Below are positions 17,789 through 24,770 of a DNA stretch of 64,000 nucleotides, in pieces. Made by a program: the position numbers and the translations under genes. How positions within the stretch are numbered: position 1 is the first letter of the stretch; the number at the start of each line of letters is the position of its first letter. Where the stretch lies: the NCBI GenBank assembly GCA_934339365.1, contig CAKRHW010000001.1, positions 310,001 to 374,000 of the forward strand. Direction: 5' to 3'. The notes under the pieces are model-generated. The model was not told the DNA's origin. It did not search any database and saw only the letters and a list, made by a program, of their open reading frames with translations. Origin of the DNA: an uncultured Lachnospiraceae bacterium. GTDB taxonomy: Bacteria; Bacillota; Clostridia; Lachnospirales; Lachnospiraceae.

Positions 17789-18241
17789 TTACGAACCAAA
17801 TACTTTCGAAAAGAACCAATACAAAATTCCGGTTACGAAACTGCTCATAATTCCATATAAAATAACGGGACCGGCAATCGTAAAAATCTTACAGCCAATA
17901 CCAAAAACCTGTCCTTCTTTTTTATATTCAATTGCCGGTGCTACAACAGAATTCGCAAACCCGGTAATTGGCACTAACGTCCCCGCACCTCCAAACTTTG
18001 CAATCTTAGGATAAATATTCAGTCCTGTTAATAAGACACTTAAAAAAATTAAAAACAGCGTTGCATATGCCCCTGCTTCTTCTTTTTCCAGACCAAATTT
18101 TAAAAATATCTGAATTGCTGCCTGTCCAATCATACAAATGATTCCACCAACCAAAAAAGCTCTCAGACTATTCATCCATTTATTTGTGGTCGGAGTAACA
18201 CTTTTTACATATCTGTTATACGCTTCCTGTTCGCTAATCAT
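17789..18241 (-). CDS. spoVAC: Stage V sporulation protein AC
   Basis: 150 residues: an N-terminal cytosolic segment followed by four to five hydrophobic helices with the motif F-G-G-A-G-T-L-V-P-I-T-G-F-A-N-S-V, paralogous to SpoVAE. Bacillus SpoVAC behaves as a mechanosensitive channel involved in dipicolinate release during germination. The ATG has GAAAGGTGAG upstream. It follows spoVAB by about 33 bases. Confidence 0.95.
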   Translation of the reverse strand: MISEQEAYNRYVKSVTPTTNKWMNSLRAFLVGGIICMIGQAAIQIFLKFGLEKEEAGAYATLFLIFLSVLLTGLNIYPKIAKFGGAGTLVPITGFANSVVAPAIEYKKEGQVFGIGCKIFTIAGPVILYGIMSSFVTGILYWFFSKVFGS

Positions 18242-18274
18242 GGAAAATCACTCACCTTTCTTATGCTTGTTTTC

Positions 18275-18712
18275 TTAGGATGTTTTTGCCATCTGTAGCC
18301 AGAATTGTACCAAACTTCCTAATAGCTTACCGAGTGCCATACAAAATACAATCGTTCCAAAACCACCTACTAACTTCATTCGTCTGGTAAATATGGCTGT
18401 TGTATTCAACATTTCAGCCAGTGCAGTTGCTAAAGTTCCCACATAAATTCCAGAAGCCAAACCATACAAAAATAAGAAACAAATTCCTATTCCATTCGTA
18501 TGCAGGGTAATCTGCCACAGATAAAAAATATTTCCAATGGTTCCTCCTAAGATCACTGCCATTTCATACCACTGCACACAACTTCCCGTATGTGTCTTAC
18601 CTACCATTCGTGGAATCACGCCAATGGATGTAATTAATGCAAACACACCTCCGGCTGTAGTAATGCCTGCTGTTAACCCTAAAACTGCCATCATCAATTG
18701 CTTACAAAACAT
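18275..18712 (-). CDS. spoVAB: Stage V sporulation protein AB
   Basis: About 145 residues with four hydrophobic helices, beginning M-F-C-K-Q-L-M-M-A-V-L-G-L. Position and topology identify SpoVAB; sequence conservation of this subunit is low across Clostridia, and many clostridial spoVA operons lack it. I chose the ATG at 18712 because GGAGG precedes it directly; this start overlaps the end of spoVAA by 11 bases, implying coupled translation. Membrane subunit of the dipicolinate transport complex. Confidence 0.85.
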   Translation of the reverse strand: MFCKQLMMAVLGLTAGITTAGGVFALITSIGVIPRMVGKTHTGSCVQWYEMAVILGGTIGNIFYLWQITLHTNGIGICFLFLYGLASGIYVGTLATALAEMLNTTAIFTRRMKLVGGFGTIVFCMALGKLLGSLVQFWLQMAKTS

Positions 18713-19346
18713 CGATTTCCTCCGATTCTCTTCCCGCATCCTCAATGAGTGTCTTGTTGATATCCTCTTCATATTTTCTCATTTCCACTTCAATCGGTGT
18801 CGGATCCGTAGAGAGCTTTCTTTTTCCAAAATGATTATAAAAAATCACAATTCCTAAAAAGATACCAATGGAATACATAACCTCAATAATCGTAAAACCT
18901 GACGAAGGATTTCCTGTTATCTTTTCATAAACATCTGCAAACATTTTTTCTACAGAAACATCATTATTAAACGACATAATGGTAAATGCACTACCAAAGA
19001 AGATCAAAATACACACAATTGCAACCTTCAGACAATGAAAAAAACTTTTTGGATCTTTCTTAGATTTTACTTCCAGAACAAAATCCGATTCTCCTAGATT
19101 TTCAATCTGAAGAGAGGGATATATTTCATGTATTTTTTCTATTACTTTCAATACAGACATCACATATCTCGTTTTTTTAGGTGGCTGTTTGGTTTTAAAA
19201 TTTGGAATTTTAAAAAGTTTCATTGTCTTTAGTCGATGAACGATTGTTTTATCCTGACACTCAAGCGATGCAACCTCACCTAAGGTAACCGTTTCCTGCT
19301 GTACTTCTATACTTTGTCCTATTTTCAGATACAAAATGTCTGCCAT
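18702..19346 (-). CDS. spoVAA: Stage V sporulation protein AA
   Basis: 214 residues: a soluble N-terminal domain (about 1-100, starting Y-L-K-I-G-Q-S) and two membrane helices near 110-130 and 155-172, with an acidic C-terminal tail. This matches SpoVAA. It starts 48 bases after sigF stops, with GGGAGG before the ATG. The short gap holds no convincing promoter hexamers; in Bacillus the spoVA genes are transcribed by sigma-G, and a sigma-G promoter here is possible but unproved. Confidence 0.9.
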   Translation of the reverse strand: MADILYLKIGQSIEVQQETVTLGEVASLECQDKTIVHRLKTMKLFKIPNFKTKQPPKKTRYVMSVLKVIEKIHEIYPSLQIENLGESDFVLEVKSKKDPKSFFHCLKVAIVCILIFFGSAFTIMSFNNDVSVEKMFADVYEKITGNPSSGFTIIEVMYSIGIFLGIVIFYNHFGKRKLSTDPTPIEVEMRKYEEDINKTLIEDAGRESEEIDVL

Positions 19347-19393
19347 GTAAAACCTCCCTTTTGCAAAGATTATTTACATGAATTATTATGACA

Positions 19394-20110
19394 TTATTCT
19401 CCTAATTTATTCCTCATTTCCCGTAATATTTTTTTCTCTAAACGTGAGACCTGAACCTGAGAAATTCCTAATTCATTTGCGATTTCTGTTTGTGTTTTTT
19501 CTAAAAAATATCTTAATTTTATAATTTTTTGTTCTTTTGGATTTAATTGTCCTAAAAGTTCCTGTACAAGAATTCGATTTAATACTGCATTATGTTCATC
19601 TCCACCCTCTTCAATCCGTTCCATCAGAGAAATTTTATTTCCTTCTCCTTCAAAAATTGTTTTTTGTAAAGATTCCACCTCACTTTGTGCATCCATTGCT
19701 GTTACTAAATCTTCACAGCTGATTTCCATCCTTTTTGCAATCTCCTGTAAGGTCGGCTCCCGATGAAATTCTTTTGTCATCTCTTCCCGGATTCTGGCTG
19801 CTTTGATTCCTGTTTCCTTCAGGCTCCGGCTTACTTTAATCATTCCATCATCTCTCAAAAACCGTTTAATTTCTCCTGTAATCATGGGAACGGCATATGT
19901 AGAAAACATTACATGATAATTCAAATCAAATTTATCAATCGCTTTCATTAACCCAATGCATCCGATTTGAAATAATTCTTCCCCGTCATAACCTCGATTT
20001 AAAAAACGTTTTACAATACTCCAGACTAATCCCATATTCTCTTTTAATATCTGTTCCCTTGCCTCTTTATCTCCCTGGTGTGAAAGTAAAATAAGCTTCA
20101 GGGTATCCAT
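19394..20110 (-). CDS. sigF: Forespore sigma factor SigF
   Basis: 238 residues with region 2 (E-E-L-F-Q-I-G-C-I-G-L-M-K-A-I-D-K-F-D), region 3 (E-P-T-L-Q-E-I-A) and region 4 ending in the helix-turn-helix G-I-S-Q-V-Q-V-S-R-L-E-K-K-I-L. The location behind spoIIAA and spoIIAB identifies it as sigma-F, the first compartment-specific sporulation sigma factor, held inactive by SpoIIAB before septation. The ATG follows GAGGTGG, ten bases after spoIIAB stops. Confidence 0.96.
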   Translation of the reverse strand: MDTLKLILLSHQGDKEAREQILKENMGLVWSIVKRFLNRGYDGEELFQIGCIGLMKAIDKFDLNYHVMFSTYAVPMITGEIKRFLRDDGMIKVSRSLKETGIKAARIREEMTKEFHREPTLQEIAKRMEISCEDLVTAMDAQSEVESLQKTIFEGEGNKISLMERIEEGGDEHNAVLNRILVQELLGQLNPKEQKIIKLRYFLEKTQTEIANELGISQVQVSRLEKKILREMRNKLGE

Positions 20111-20120
20111 ACATCCACCT

Positions 20121-20576
20121 CTATTCTCCTGTTAAATCTTCATCATAACAGGCTTTTCCAATTTCTTTTTCCATTACTATTTTGGTTCCCTGACCCAGAT
20201 TCGAAACAACCTCTAATTTATCCATAAATACTTCCATAAAAACAAATCCCATTCCTGAACGGTCTAAATCCGGTTTGGTCGTATAAAGTGGCTCCCTTGC
20301 TTTTTCTACATCTTCGATTCCAATTCCTTCATCCTTTACCGTAATTCGTATCGTCTGATTTTCTATTTCACAGGAAAGATACACCTGCCTGTCCGTCTTT
20401 CCCTCATATCCATGAATGATTGCATTCGTTACTGCCTCTGAGACTGCTGTTTTAATATCAGAAATTTCTTCTAATGTAGGATCTAACTTTGTTAAAAATG
20501 CCGCTACTGCTACTCTTGCAAAGGATTCATTCTCCGATATGCTTGAAAAATACATTTCAAATTTATTTGTACACAT
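20121..20576 (-). CDS. spoIIAB: Anti-sigma F factor SpoIIAB
   Basis: 151-residue GHKL-family ATPase/protein kinase. The N box (E-A-V-T-N-A-I-I-H-G), G1 box (D-E-G-I-G-I) and G2 region (R-S-G-M-G-F-V-F-M) are all present. It binds and inhibits sigma-F and phosphorylates SpoIIAA. AGGAGG lies ten bases before the ATG. It sits between spoIIAA (18-base gap) and sigF (10-base gap). Confidence 0.96.
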   Translation of the reverse strand: MCTNKFEMYFSSISENESFARVAVAAFLTKLDPTLEEISDIKTAVSEAVTNAIIHGYEGKTDRQVYLSCEIENQTIRITVKDEGIGIEDVEKAREPLYTTKPDLDRSGMGFVFMEVFMDKLEVVSNLGQGTKIVMEKEIGKACYDEDLTGE

Positions 20577-20594
20577 AATCTGCTGACCTCCTCT

Positions 20595-20930
20595 TTATTC
20601 TGCCTTTAATGCGTCCTCTAATGTTTCATAATAAGATACAATTTTTTGCAAGCCTGACATGGAAAATATTTTTGCAATAGACTGACTCATATTTGCAACT
20701 GCTACTTTTCCTCCAAGGGCACGCAGTACCTTATATCTCCCCATAATAATTCCAATTCCGGAACTATCCATAAAAGAAGTTCCTCCAAAATCGAACACAA
20801 TTCGATTTACATTATTTTTACAGATGTATTCCTCACTTTCCTGACGGATTCGGTCCGCCGTATGATGATCTAACTCATTTCCTATTCGAATCACTAAGGT
20901 TTGTTTTGTTAACTGATATCTAGAATGCAT
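20595..20930 (-). CDS. spoIIAA: Anti-anti-sigma factor SpoIIAA
   Basis: 111-residue STAS-domain protein; the phosphorylatable serine is in F-M-D-S-S-G-I-G (S57, equivalent to Bacillus S58). Dephosphorylated SpoIIAA displaces sigma-F from SpoIIAB. It is the first gene of the eight-gene sporulation block. Upstream, after the terminator of the TPR gene, there is a good sigma-H-like -35 (GAAGGAATA), but I cannot find a matching -10 at correct distance, so no promoter is called. Confidence 0.96.
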   Translation of the reverse strand: MHSRYQLTKQTLVIRIGNELDHHTADRIRQESEEYICKNNVNRIVFDFGGTSFMDSSGIGIIMGRYKVLRALGGKVAVANMSQSIAKIFSMSGLQKIVSYYETLEDALKAE

Positions 20931-20990
20931 AAATTTCTCCTCTTCTTTCTGCCATATTTTCTATTCCTTCTTTTTTGACTTTTTTTGCAA

Positions 20991-21025
20991 CGAAAAAGAG
21001 ACAACTGCAAAACAGTCATCTCTTT
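20991..21025 (-). terminator. Terminator after the TPR gene
   Basis: Thirteen-base arms (20995-21007 / 21013-21025, two mismatched or wobble positions) with a short T-run on the minus strand, just 14 bases after the TPR stop and before spoIIAA. Confidence 0.65.
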
Positions 21026-21039
21026 CGTTTCTTTTTCTA

Positions 21040-22431
21040 TTATTCTTCTGTAGAAGTTTCTTTTGGTACATAAGCTTTTGCACTAGATGCATATCTTCCA
21101 TTCGGGAATTTGTCAATTACCTGCTTGAAGTATTCCTGACTCTTCTTCGTATCTCCCTTGTTGTAATAACACCAGGCAATACGATAATATCCTTCTTCAA
21201 ATGTTTCATCGGCTTTGATACATTCATTGTACTTTTGAATGGCTGTATCATAATCACCTGAATTATAAGCCTTTTGTGCATCTTCTTTATTCGAATCAAA
21301 CACATAGCTTGCAAGTTGTTCCTTTAAGCTTGCATAAACCGTATTATAACTTTCAGAATCCATTGTAACATCCGTATTAATCTGCTCAAAATACTGCGTT
21401 GCCTGATCATATTCTTCCTTGGCATACGCATCATATGCTGCAATCAGATTATTGTAGTTATTAGAAATTGTCTTATCTGCTTTCGTGTACTTGTTTACCT
21501 TCTTTTGCAGATTATTCTTCTCTTTTGTCAATGACTGAACCTGACGTTCTAATTCTGCTACGGATGAATTCTTAATTGCAAGCTTCTGATTGTATTCCCG
21601 GACAATATCATTATTCTTGTCCACTTCATTCTTTACTTTCACCGGCGTTAAAATGAAATAAACAGCCAGTCCACCGATAATCAGTCCTAAAATGATATTT
21701 AAAATCGTAACTGCACCATTCGGCGGTTCCTTAAATACATGAGATGGAATGATTACATCATTCCCGCTTAAGTATTTCTTTTTCTTTTCTTCTTTTTGTT
21801 TCTTCTCAGTCCTGATATTTAACGCAAGATCAACCTCTCTTTTATAGCGCAAAGATAACGGATTGCACTTATCAATCTGAAGAGCTCTTAATATTGCCTT
21901 TCTGGCTTTTTCGTACTCTCCATTTTTCATATAAATCAATGATAAGAGCTGATAGCCTTTCACAAGATTCGGATTCTGACTCAATACCTTCTTTAACTGA
22001 ATAATGGCCATATCATCATTTCCCTGCTGTGCATAGGAAAGTGCAACATTAAACTTCTTAACGGTCTGATTCAGTTCATCTAACTTATTCTGATTACTTC
22101 GAACCTTATCTAAGTATCCTTGTGCAGGGTTCTTCTCCGGACGAAAATTCGTGCTGATAATCCATTCTTTTAATGCCTGAACCGTTTCGCCCATTTCAAA
22201 ATATACAAGTCCTAATAAATTTCTTGCCTTTGTATTCTTTTTATTCAATTTAAGGCTTCTTCTTAAGATATCAGCTGCTCCGGATAAATCCCGGTTCGTT
22301 GCCTTCACAAGTCCCATATTATAGTAAGTGTTCGACATTCTGATAATCTTCTTATAAACAGTTACCTGTGCTCCGCAATTGCCACAAAAGTCACTGCTTG
22401 ATAAAGGACTGCCACAATTAAAACATAACAT
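21040..22431 (-). CDS. Zinc-ribbon, single-pass membrane protein with TPR domains on both sides
   Basis: 463 residues. A zinc ribbon (C3/C6, C16/C19) opens the protein, followed by TPR helices in about 32-205, a Lys-rich stretch, one membrane helix at 240-262, a coiled coil at about 265-320 and a second TPR block at about 330-455. The first TPR set should be cytosolic and the second extracytoplasmic. No enzyme domain is present, so it is probably a scaffold. It is downstream of folC and a 47-residue gene, all co-directional, and ends in a terminator. Function unknown. Confidence 0.8.
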   Translation of the reverse strand: MLCFNCGSPLSSSDFCGNCGAQVTVYKKIIRMSNTYYNMGLVKATNRDLSGAADILRRSLKLNKKNTKARNLLGLVYFEMGETVQALKEWIISTNFRPEKNPAQGYLDKVRSNQNKLDELNQTVKKFNVALSYAQQGNDDMAIIQLKKVLSQNPNLVKGYQLLSLIYMKNGEYEKARKAILRALQIDKCNPLSLRYKREVDLALNIRTEKKQKEEKKKKYLSGNDVIIPSHVFKEPPNGAVTILNIILGLIIGGLAVYFILTPVKVKNEVDKNNDIVREYNQKLAIKNSSVAELERQVQSLTKEKNNLQKKVNKYTKADKTISNNYNNLIAAYDAYAKEEYDQATQYFEQINTDVTMDSESYNTVYASLKEQLASYVFDSNKEDAQKAYNSGDYDTAIQKYNECIKADETFEEGYYRIAWCYYNKGDTKKSQEYFKQVIDKFPNGRYASSAKAYVPKETSTEE

Positions 22432-22479
22432 ATCATGTACTCCATTCTAAACTTATCTGCCTGTGTGTCTTGTCTCACA

Positions 22480-22623
22480 CTAATTATTTTTCTTTAATTC
22501 CTCAAGCATCTCCATCATGACATCTGTAACATCTGAAACATTACTGTTGTAAATTGCATCTTCCGTATCATCAACTTCTAAGCTTGGATGAAACTTTTTA
22601 ATCTCTTCATCAAAATTAATCAT
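22480..22623 (-). CDS. Small acidic protein, 47 residues
   Basis: The frame begins M-I-N-F-D-E-E-I-K-K-F and ends M-M-E-M-L-E-E-L-K-K-N-N. Its ATG overlaps the folC stop as ATGA, the classical sign of coupled translation, and GGAGAAAGGAA lies upstream. A longer in-frame version would run into folC and is less likely. It is acidic, predicted helical at the end, and has no motif I can name. I believe similar small proteins occur beside folC in related genomes, but this needs a search. Confidence 0.65.
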   Translation of the reverse strand: MINFDEEIKKFHPSLEVDDTEDAIYNSNVSDVTDVMMEMLEELKKNN

Positions 22624-23957
22624 TGTTCTATTCCTTTCTCCGCAATAATCTCCTTCAGACTTCCAATCAGATACAAGGAACCGACACAAAACATCTTCTT
22701 ATTCTGTCGTATCTTCTGTCCTAATTCAAATGCCTTCCTATGATCTTCTTCTAAATAAATCTCTGCACACGAACATTGTTGAAAACATCTTTTCATCTCT
22801 TGCATCTCTAAGCACCTTGCTCCTGGAATATCAGTGATTATTATATCACTAATCTGCAGATTATCACAAATGTTTTTTATCATCTTCTCATAATTTTTCT
22901 CACGTACCGCCGCAAAAAGCAACACAATCTTCTGCCCTTTGGCAATTTTTTCTGCTGCTTCTACAAAAGCTCTGATTCCGTCTTCATTATGTCCTCCATC
23001 AAAAAAGATATCTTTTTCGATTTGTTCCATCCGGCCTTCCCACAAAGTATGCTGCAATCCATCTCTTACTATCTGCTCAGAAATCAAATCCTTCCCTTCT
23101 TCCCGAAGTCTCTGATTCCACTGCTCAATAACAGCAATGGCAAGTCTTGCATTCTCACACTGGTATTGTGCCAAAAACGGAACAGAAAAAACGCACTTAT
23201 CATAATAACCATTGCACACTAAAAAATCAATACAATCCTCATGAATTTTTAAAATCTTAAAAAAATCTTTCGAAACTGCGTGCATTTCACACGCTAAATT
23301 CCCTGTTTTCTTCCATTCTCTTTCAAATACTTCACGAACTTCCTGTTTTTTATCTAAATAAACAAGTGGAACTCCCTGCTTCATAATACCTGCTTTTTCT
23401 GCTGCGATTTTTTCTATTGTATCACCTAAGATTTCTGTATGGTCTAAACTGATACTTGTAATCACTGAGACCGCTGGTTTTTTTAGAATATTTGTCGCAT
23501 CTAACCTTCCACCTAATCCGACTTCAAAAACTGCTACATCCACTTTCTCCCTGGCAAAACAAAGAGCTGCCATGGCAAAAATAAATTCAAAAAACGACGG
23601 ATGTTCATATCCCTCTTTTTTCATTTCATCCACCTGTTTTTTTACCTCTAAAAACATTTCTAAAAATGTAGAATCCGAAATCATCGTTCCATTTATTTTA
23701 ATTCTTTCATTCATTTTTATTAAATGAGGGGATGTAAAAAAACCAACTTTGTATTTTGCTTCTTTTAATATAGAAGCAGTAAATGCACAGACAGATCCTT
23801 TTCCATTCGTTCCCGCTACATGGATTGCAGGTATCTGATCCTGTGGATTTCCTAATTTTCCCATAAGATGTAAAAGATTTTCCTTTGTTGTTTTCTTTGA
23901 AAACTTAGGAATCCCTAAAATATATTGTTCTGCTTCTGCATATGTGTATGCTTCCAT
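22620..23957 (-). CDS. folC: Folylpolyglutamate synthase / dihydrofolate synthase
   Basis: About 445 residues. The Mur-ligase-like ATP site is seen as H-V-A-G-T-N-G-K-G-S-V near 43-53, followed by K-V-G-F-F-T-S-P-H-L and the C-terminal D-G-G-H-N motif near 325. It adds glutamate to folates and, in many bacteria, makes dihydrofolate from dihydropteroate. The frame extends to 24008 but I place the start at the ATG at 23957 because of the GGAG upstream and the usual start M-x-x-Y-x-x-A-E-x-Y-I. No other folate gene is nearby. Confidence 0.94.
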   Translation of the reverse strand: MEAYTYAEAEQYILGIPKFSKKTTKENLLHLMGKLGNPQDQIPAIHVAGTNGKGSVCAFTASILKEAKYKVGFFTSPHLIKMNERIKINGTMISDSTFLEMFLEVKKQVDEMKKEGYEHPSFFEFIFAMAALCFAREKVDVAVFEVGLGGRLDATNILKKPAVSVITSISLDHTEILGDTIEKIAAEKAGIMKQGVPLVYLDKKQEVREVFEREWKKTGNLACEMHAVSKDFFKILKIHEDCIDFLVCNGYYDKCVFSVPFLAQYQCENARLAIAVIEQWNQRLREEGKDLISEQIVRDGLQHTLWEGRMEQIEKDIFFDGGHNEDGIRAFVEAAEKIAKGQKIVLLFAAVREKNYEKMIKNICDNLQISDIIITDIPGARCLEMQEMKRCFQQCSCAEIYLEEDHRKAFELGQKIRQNKKMFCVGSLYLIGSLKEIIAEKGIEQ

Positions 23958-24010
23958 TTTTTCTCTCCTTTTTTCACATTCATAGACCTGTTTTCTAGTA
24001 TACCACAATC

Positions 24011-24049
24011 AAAAAAGTCTTGCTAAGAATCTTTCTCTTAACAAGACTT
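24011..24049 (-). terminator. Terminator of hsp20
   Basis: Fourteen-base arms (24015-24028 / 24036-24049) with one wobble around a 7-base loop, followed on the minus strand by six T. Confidence 0.85.
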
Positions 24050-24061
24050 TCTTTTCTCTTC

Positions 24062-24478
24062 TTATTTAATCTCAATCTTTTTTATATCTTCAATCTGTGT
24101 AGAGATATCCTTTTTCGGAATCGTAATGGATAACACTCCATTATTAAACTTTGCAAAAATATCTTCCTGTCGAATGGTTTCTCCAACATAAAAACTTCTT
24201 TTACAGCTTCCTTCGTATCGTTCTTTTTTAATGTATACACCATTCTTTTGAGATTCATCAATTTTATCCACATGATTCCCGATAATCGTTAAATAGCCAT
24301 CTCTTAACTGAGCGGAAATATCTTCTTTCTCATATCCCGGTAAATCAATATCAATCTGATACTCATCTCCTAAATCCCGGATATCGGTCTGCATCATCAT
24401 AGAAAATGCTCTTGGATTGCTAAATGGTGTATTAAACATATCATCAAATGCATCCTTAAATAAACTTGGTAATAACAT
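24062..24478 (-). CDS. Hsp20/alpha-crystallin small heat shock protein
   Basis: About 138 residues with a single alpha-crystallin domain in about 38-135: D-I-x-D-L-G-D-E-Y-Q-I-D-I-D-L-P-G-Y-E-K-E-D-I-S, R-S-F-Y-V-G, and the closing F-N-N-G-V-L-S-I-T-I-P-K. It is an ATP-independent holdase chaperone. ATG at 24478 (M-L-L-P-S-L-F) is preferred to 24496, since AAGGGGTG lies eight bases upstream. It has its own promoter and terminator. No CIRCE element is seen. Confidence 0.94.
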   Translation of the reverse strand: MLLPSLFKDAFDDMFNTPFSNPRAFSMMMQTDIRDLGDEYQIDIDLPGYEKEDISAQLRDGYLTIIGNHVDKIDESQKNGVYIKKERYEGSCKRSFYVGETIRQEDIFAKFNNGVLSITIPKKDISTQIEDIKKIEIK

Positions 24479-24510
24479 AAAAAACACCCCTTTCATTCCC
24501 TTCTCTTCTT

Positions 24511-24538
24511 ATCATAACACCCAAATCAGATTCGTCAA
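24511..24538 (-). promoter_or_regulatory. Promoter of hsp20
   Basis: Minus strand TTGACG, 16 bases, TATGAT, 32 bases before the start codon. Confidence 0.6.
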
Positions 24539-24705
24539 GTCCCAGCCTCCTTCTTTCTTTGTCCAAAGTAAATTTTAGCAATGTTTTCATACCATTTTTC
24601 CCATTCTTTCACAACTTCTGTCAAATACTTTTCCTGATTCTTTTCAATTTCTAGATTATGTCTTGTGAAATTTTTATAGAAATGGTAAAATAAATCGATG
24701 TTATA
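24535..24705 (-). pseudogene. Coding-like remnant between hsp20 and the cellulase
   Basis: A 56-codon frame open between two stops has no ATG and no ribosome binding site, yet its last 41 codons read like a real charged helical protein end (H-N-L-E-I-E-K-N-Q-E-K-Y-L, then V-V-K-E-W-E-K-W-Y-E-N-I, then G-Q-R-K-K-E-A-G-T). It may be the surviving 3' end of a lost gene. The upstream part overlaps the cellulase promoter and the stop overlaps the hsp20 -35. Chance openness cannot be excluded over this length. Confidence 0.3.
24663..24691 (+). promoter_or_regulatory. Promoter of the cellulase gene
   Basis: TTGTGA, 17 bases ending in TGG, then TAAAAT; leader of about 75 bases. Confidence 0.55.
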
Positions 24706-24770
24706 TCATTTTATGAGTGATTCTATTTGAATTACCCATAGCAAATATTTCAAAACGAGAGGAGTTTTAT

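Noticed and set aside
19347..19393. Sigma-G/F promoter before spoVAA
   Set aside because: Only weak resemblance to the -35 and -10 consensus in a 47-base gap; not callable by eye.
20931..20990. Sigma-H promoter for spoIIAA
   Set aside because: The -35-like GAAGGAATA is good, but no GAAT-type -10 is found at proper spacing before the start codon.
24479..24600. CIRCE or CtsR site before hsp20
   Set aside because: Neither the TTAGCACTC repeat nor the CtsR heptamer repeat is present.
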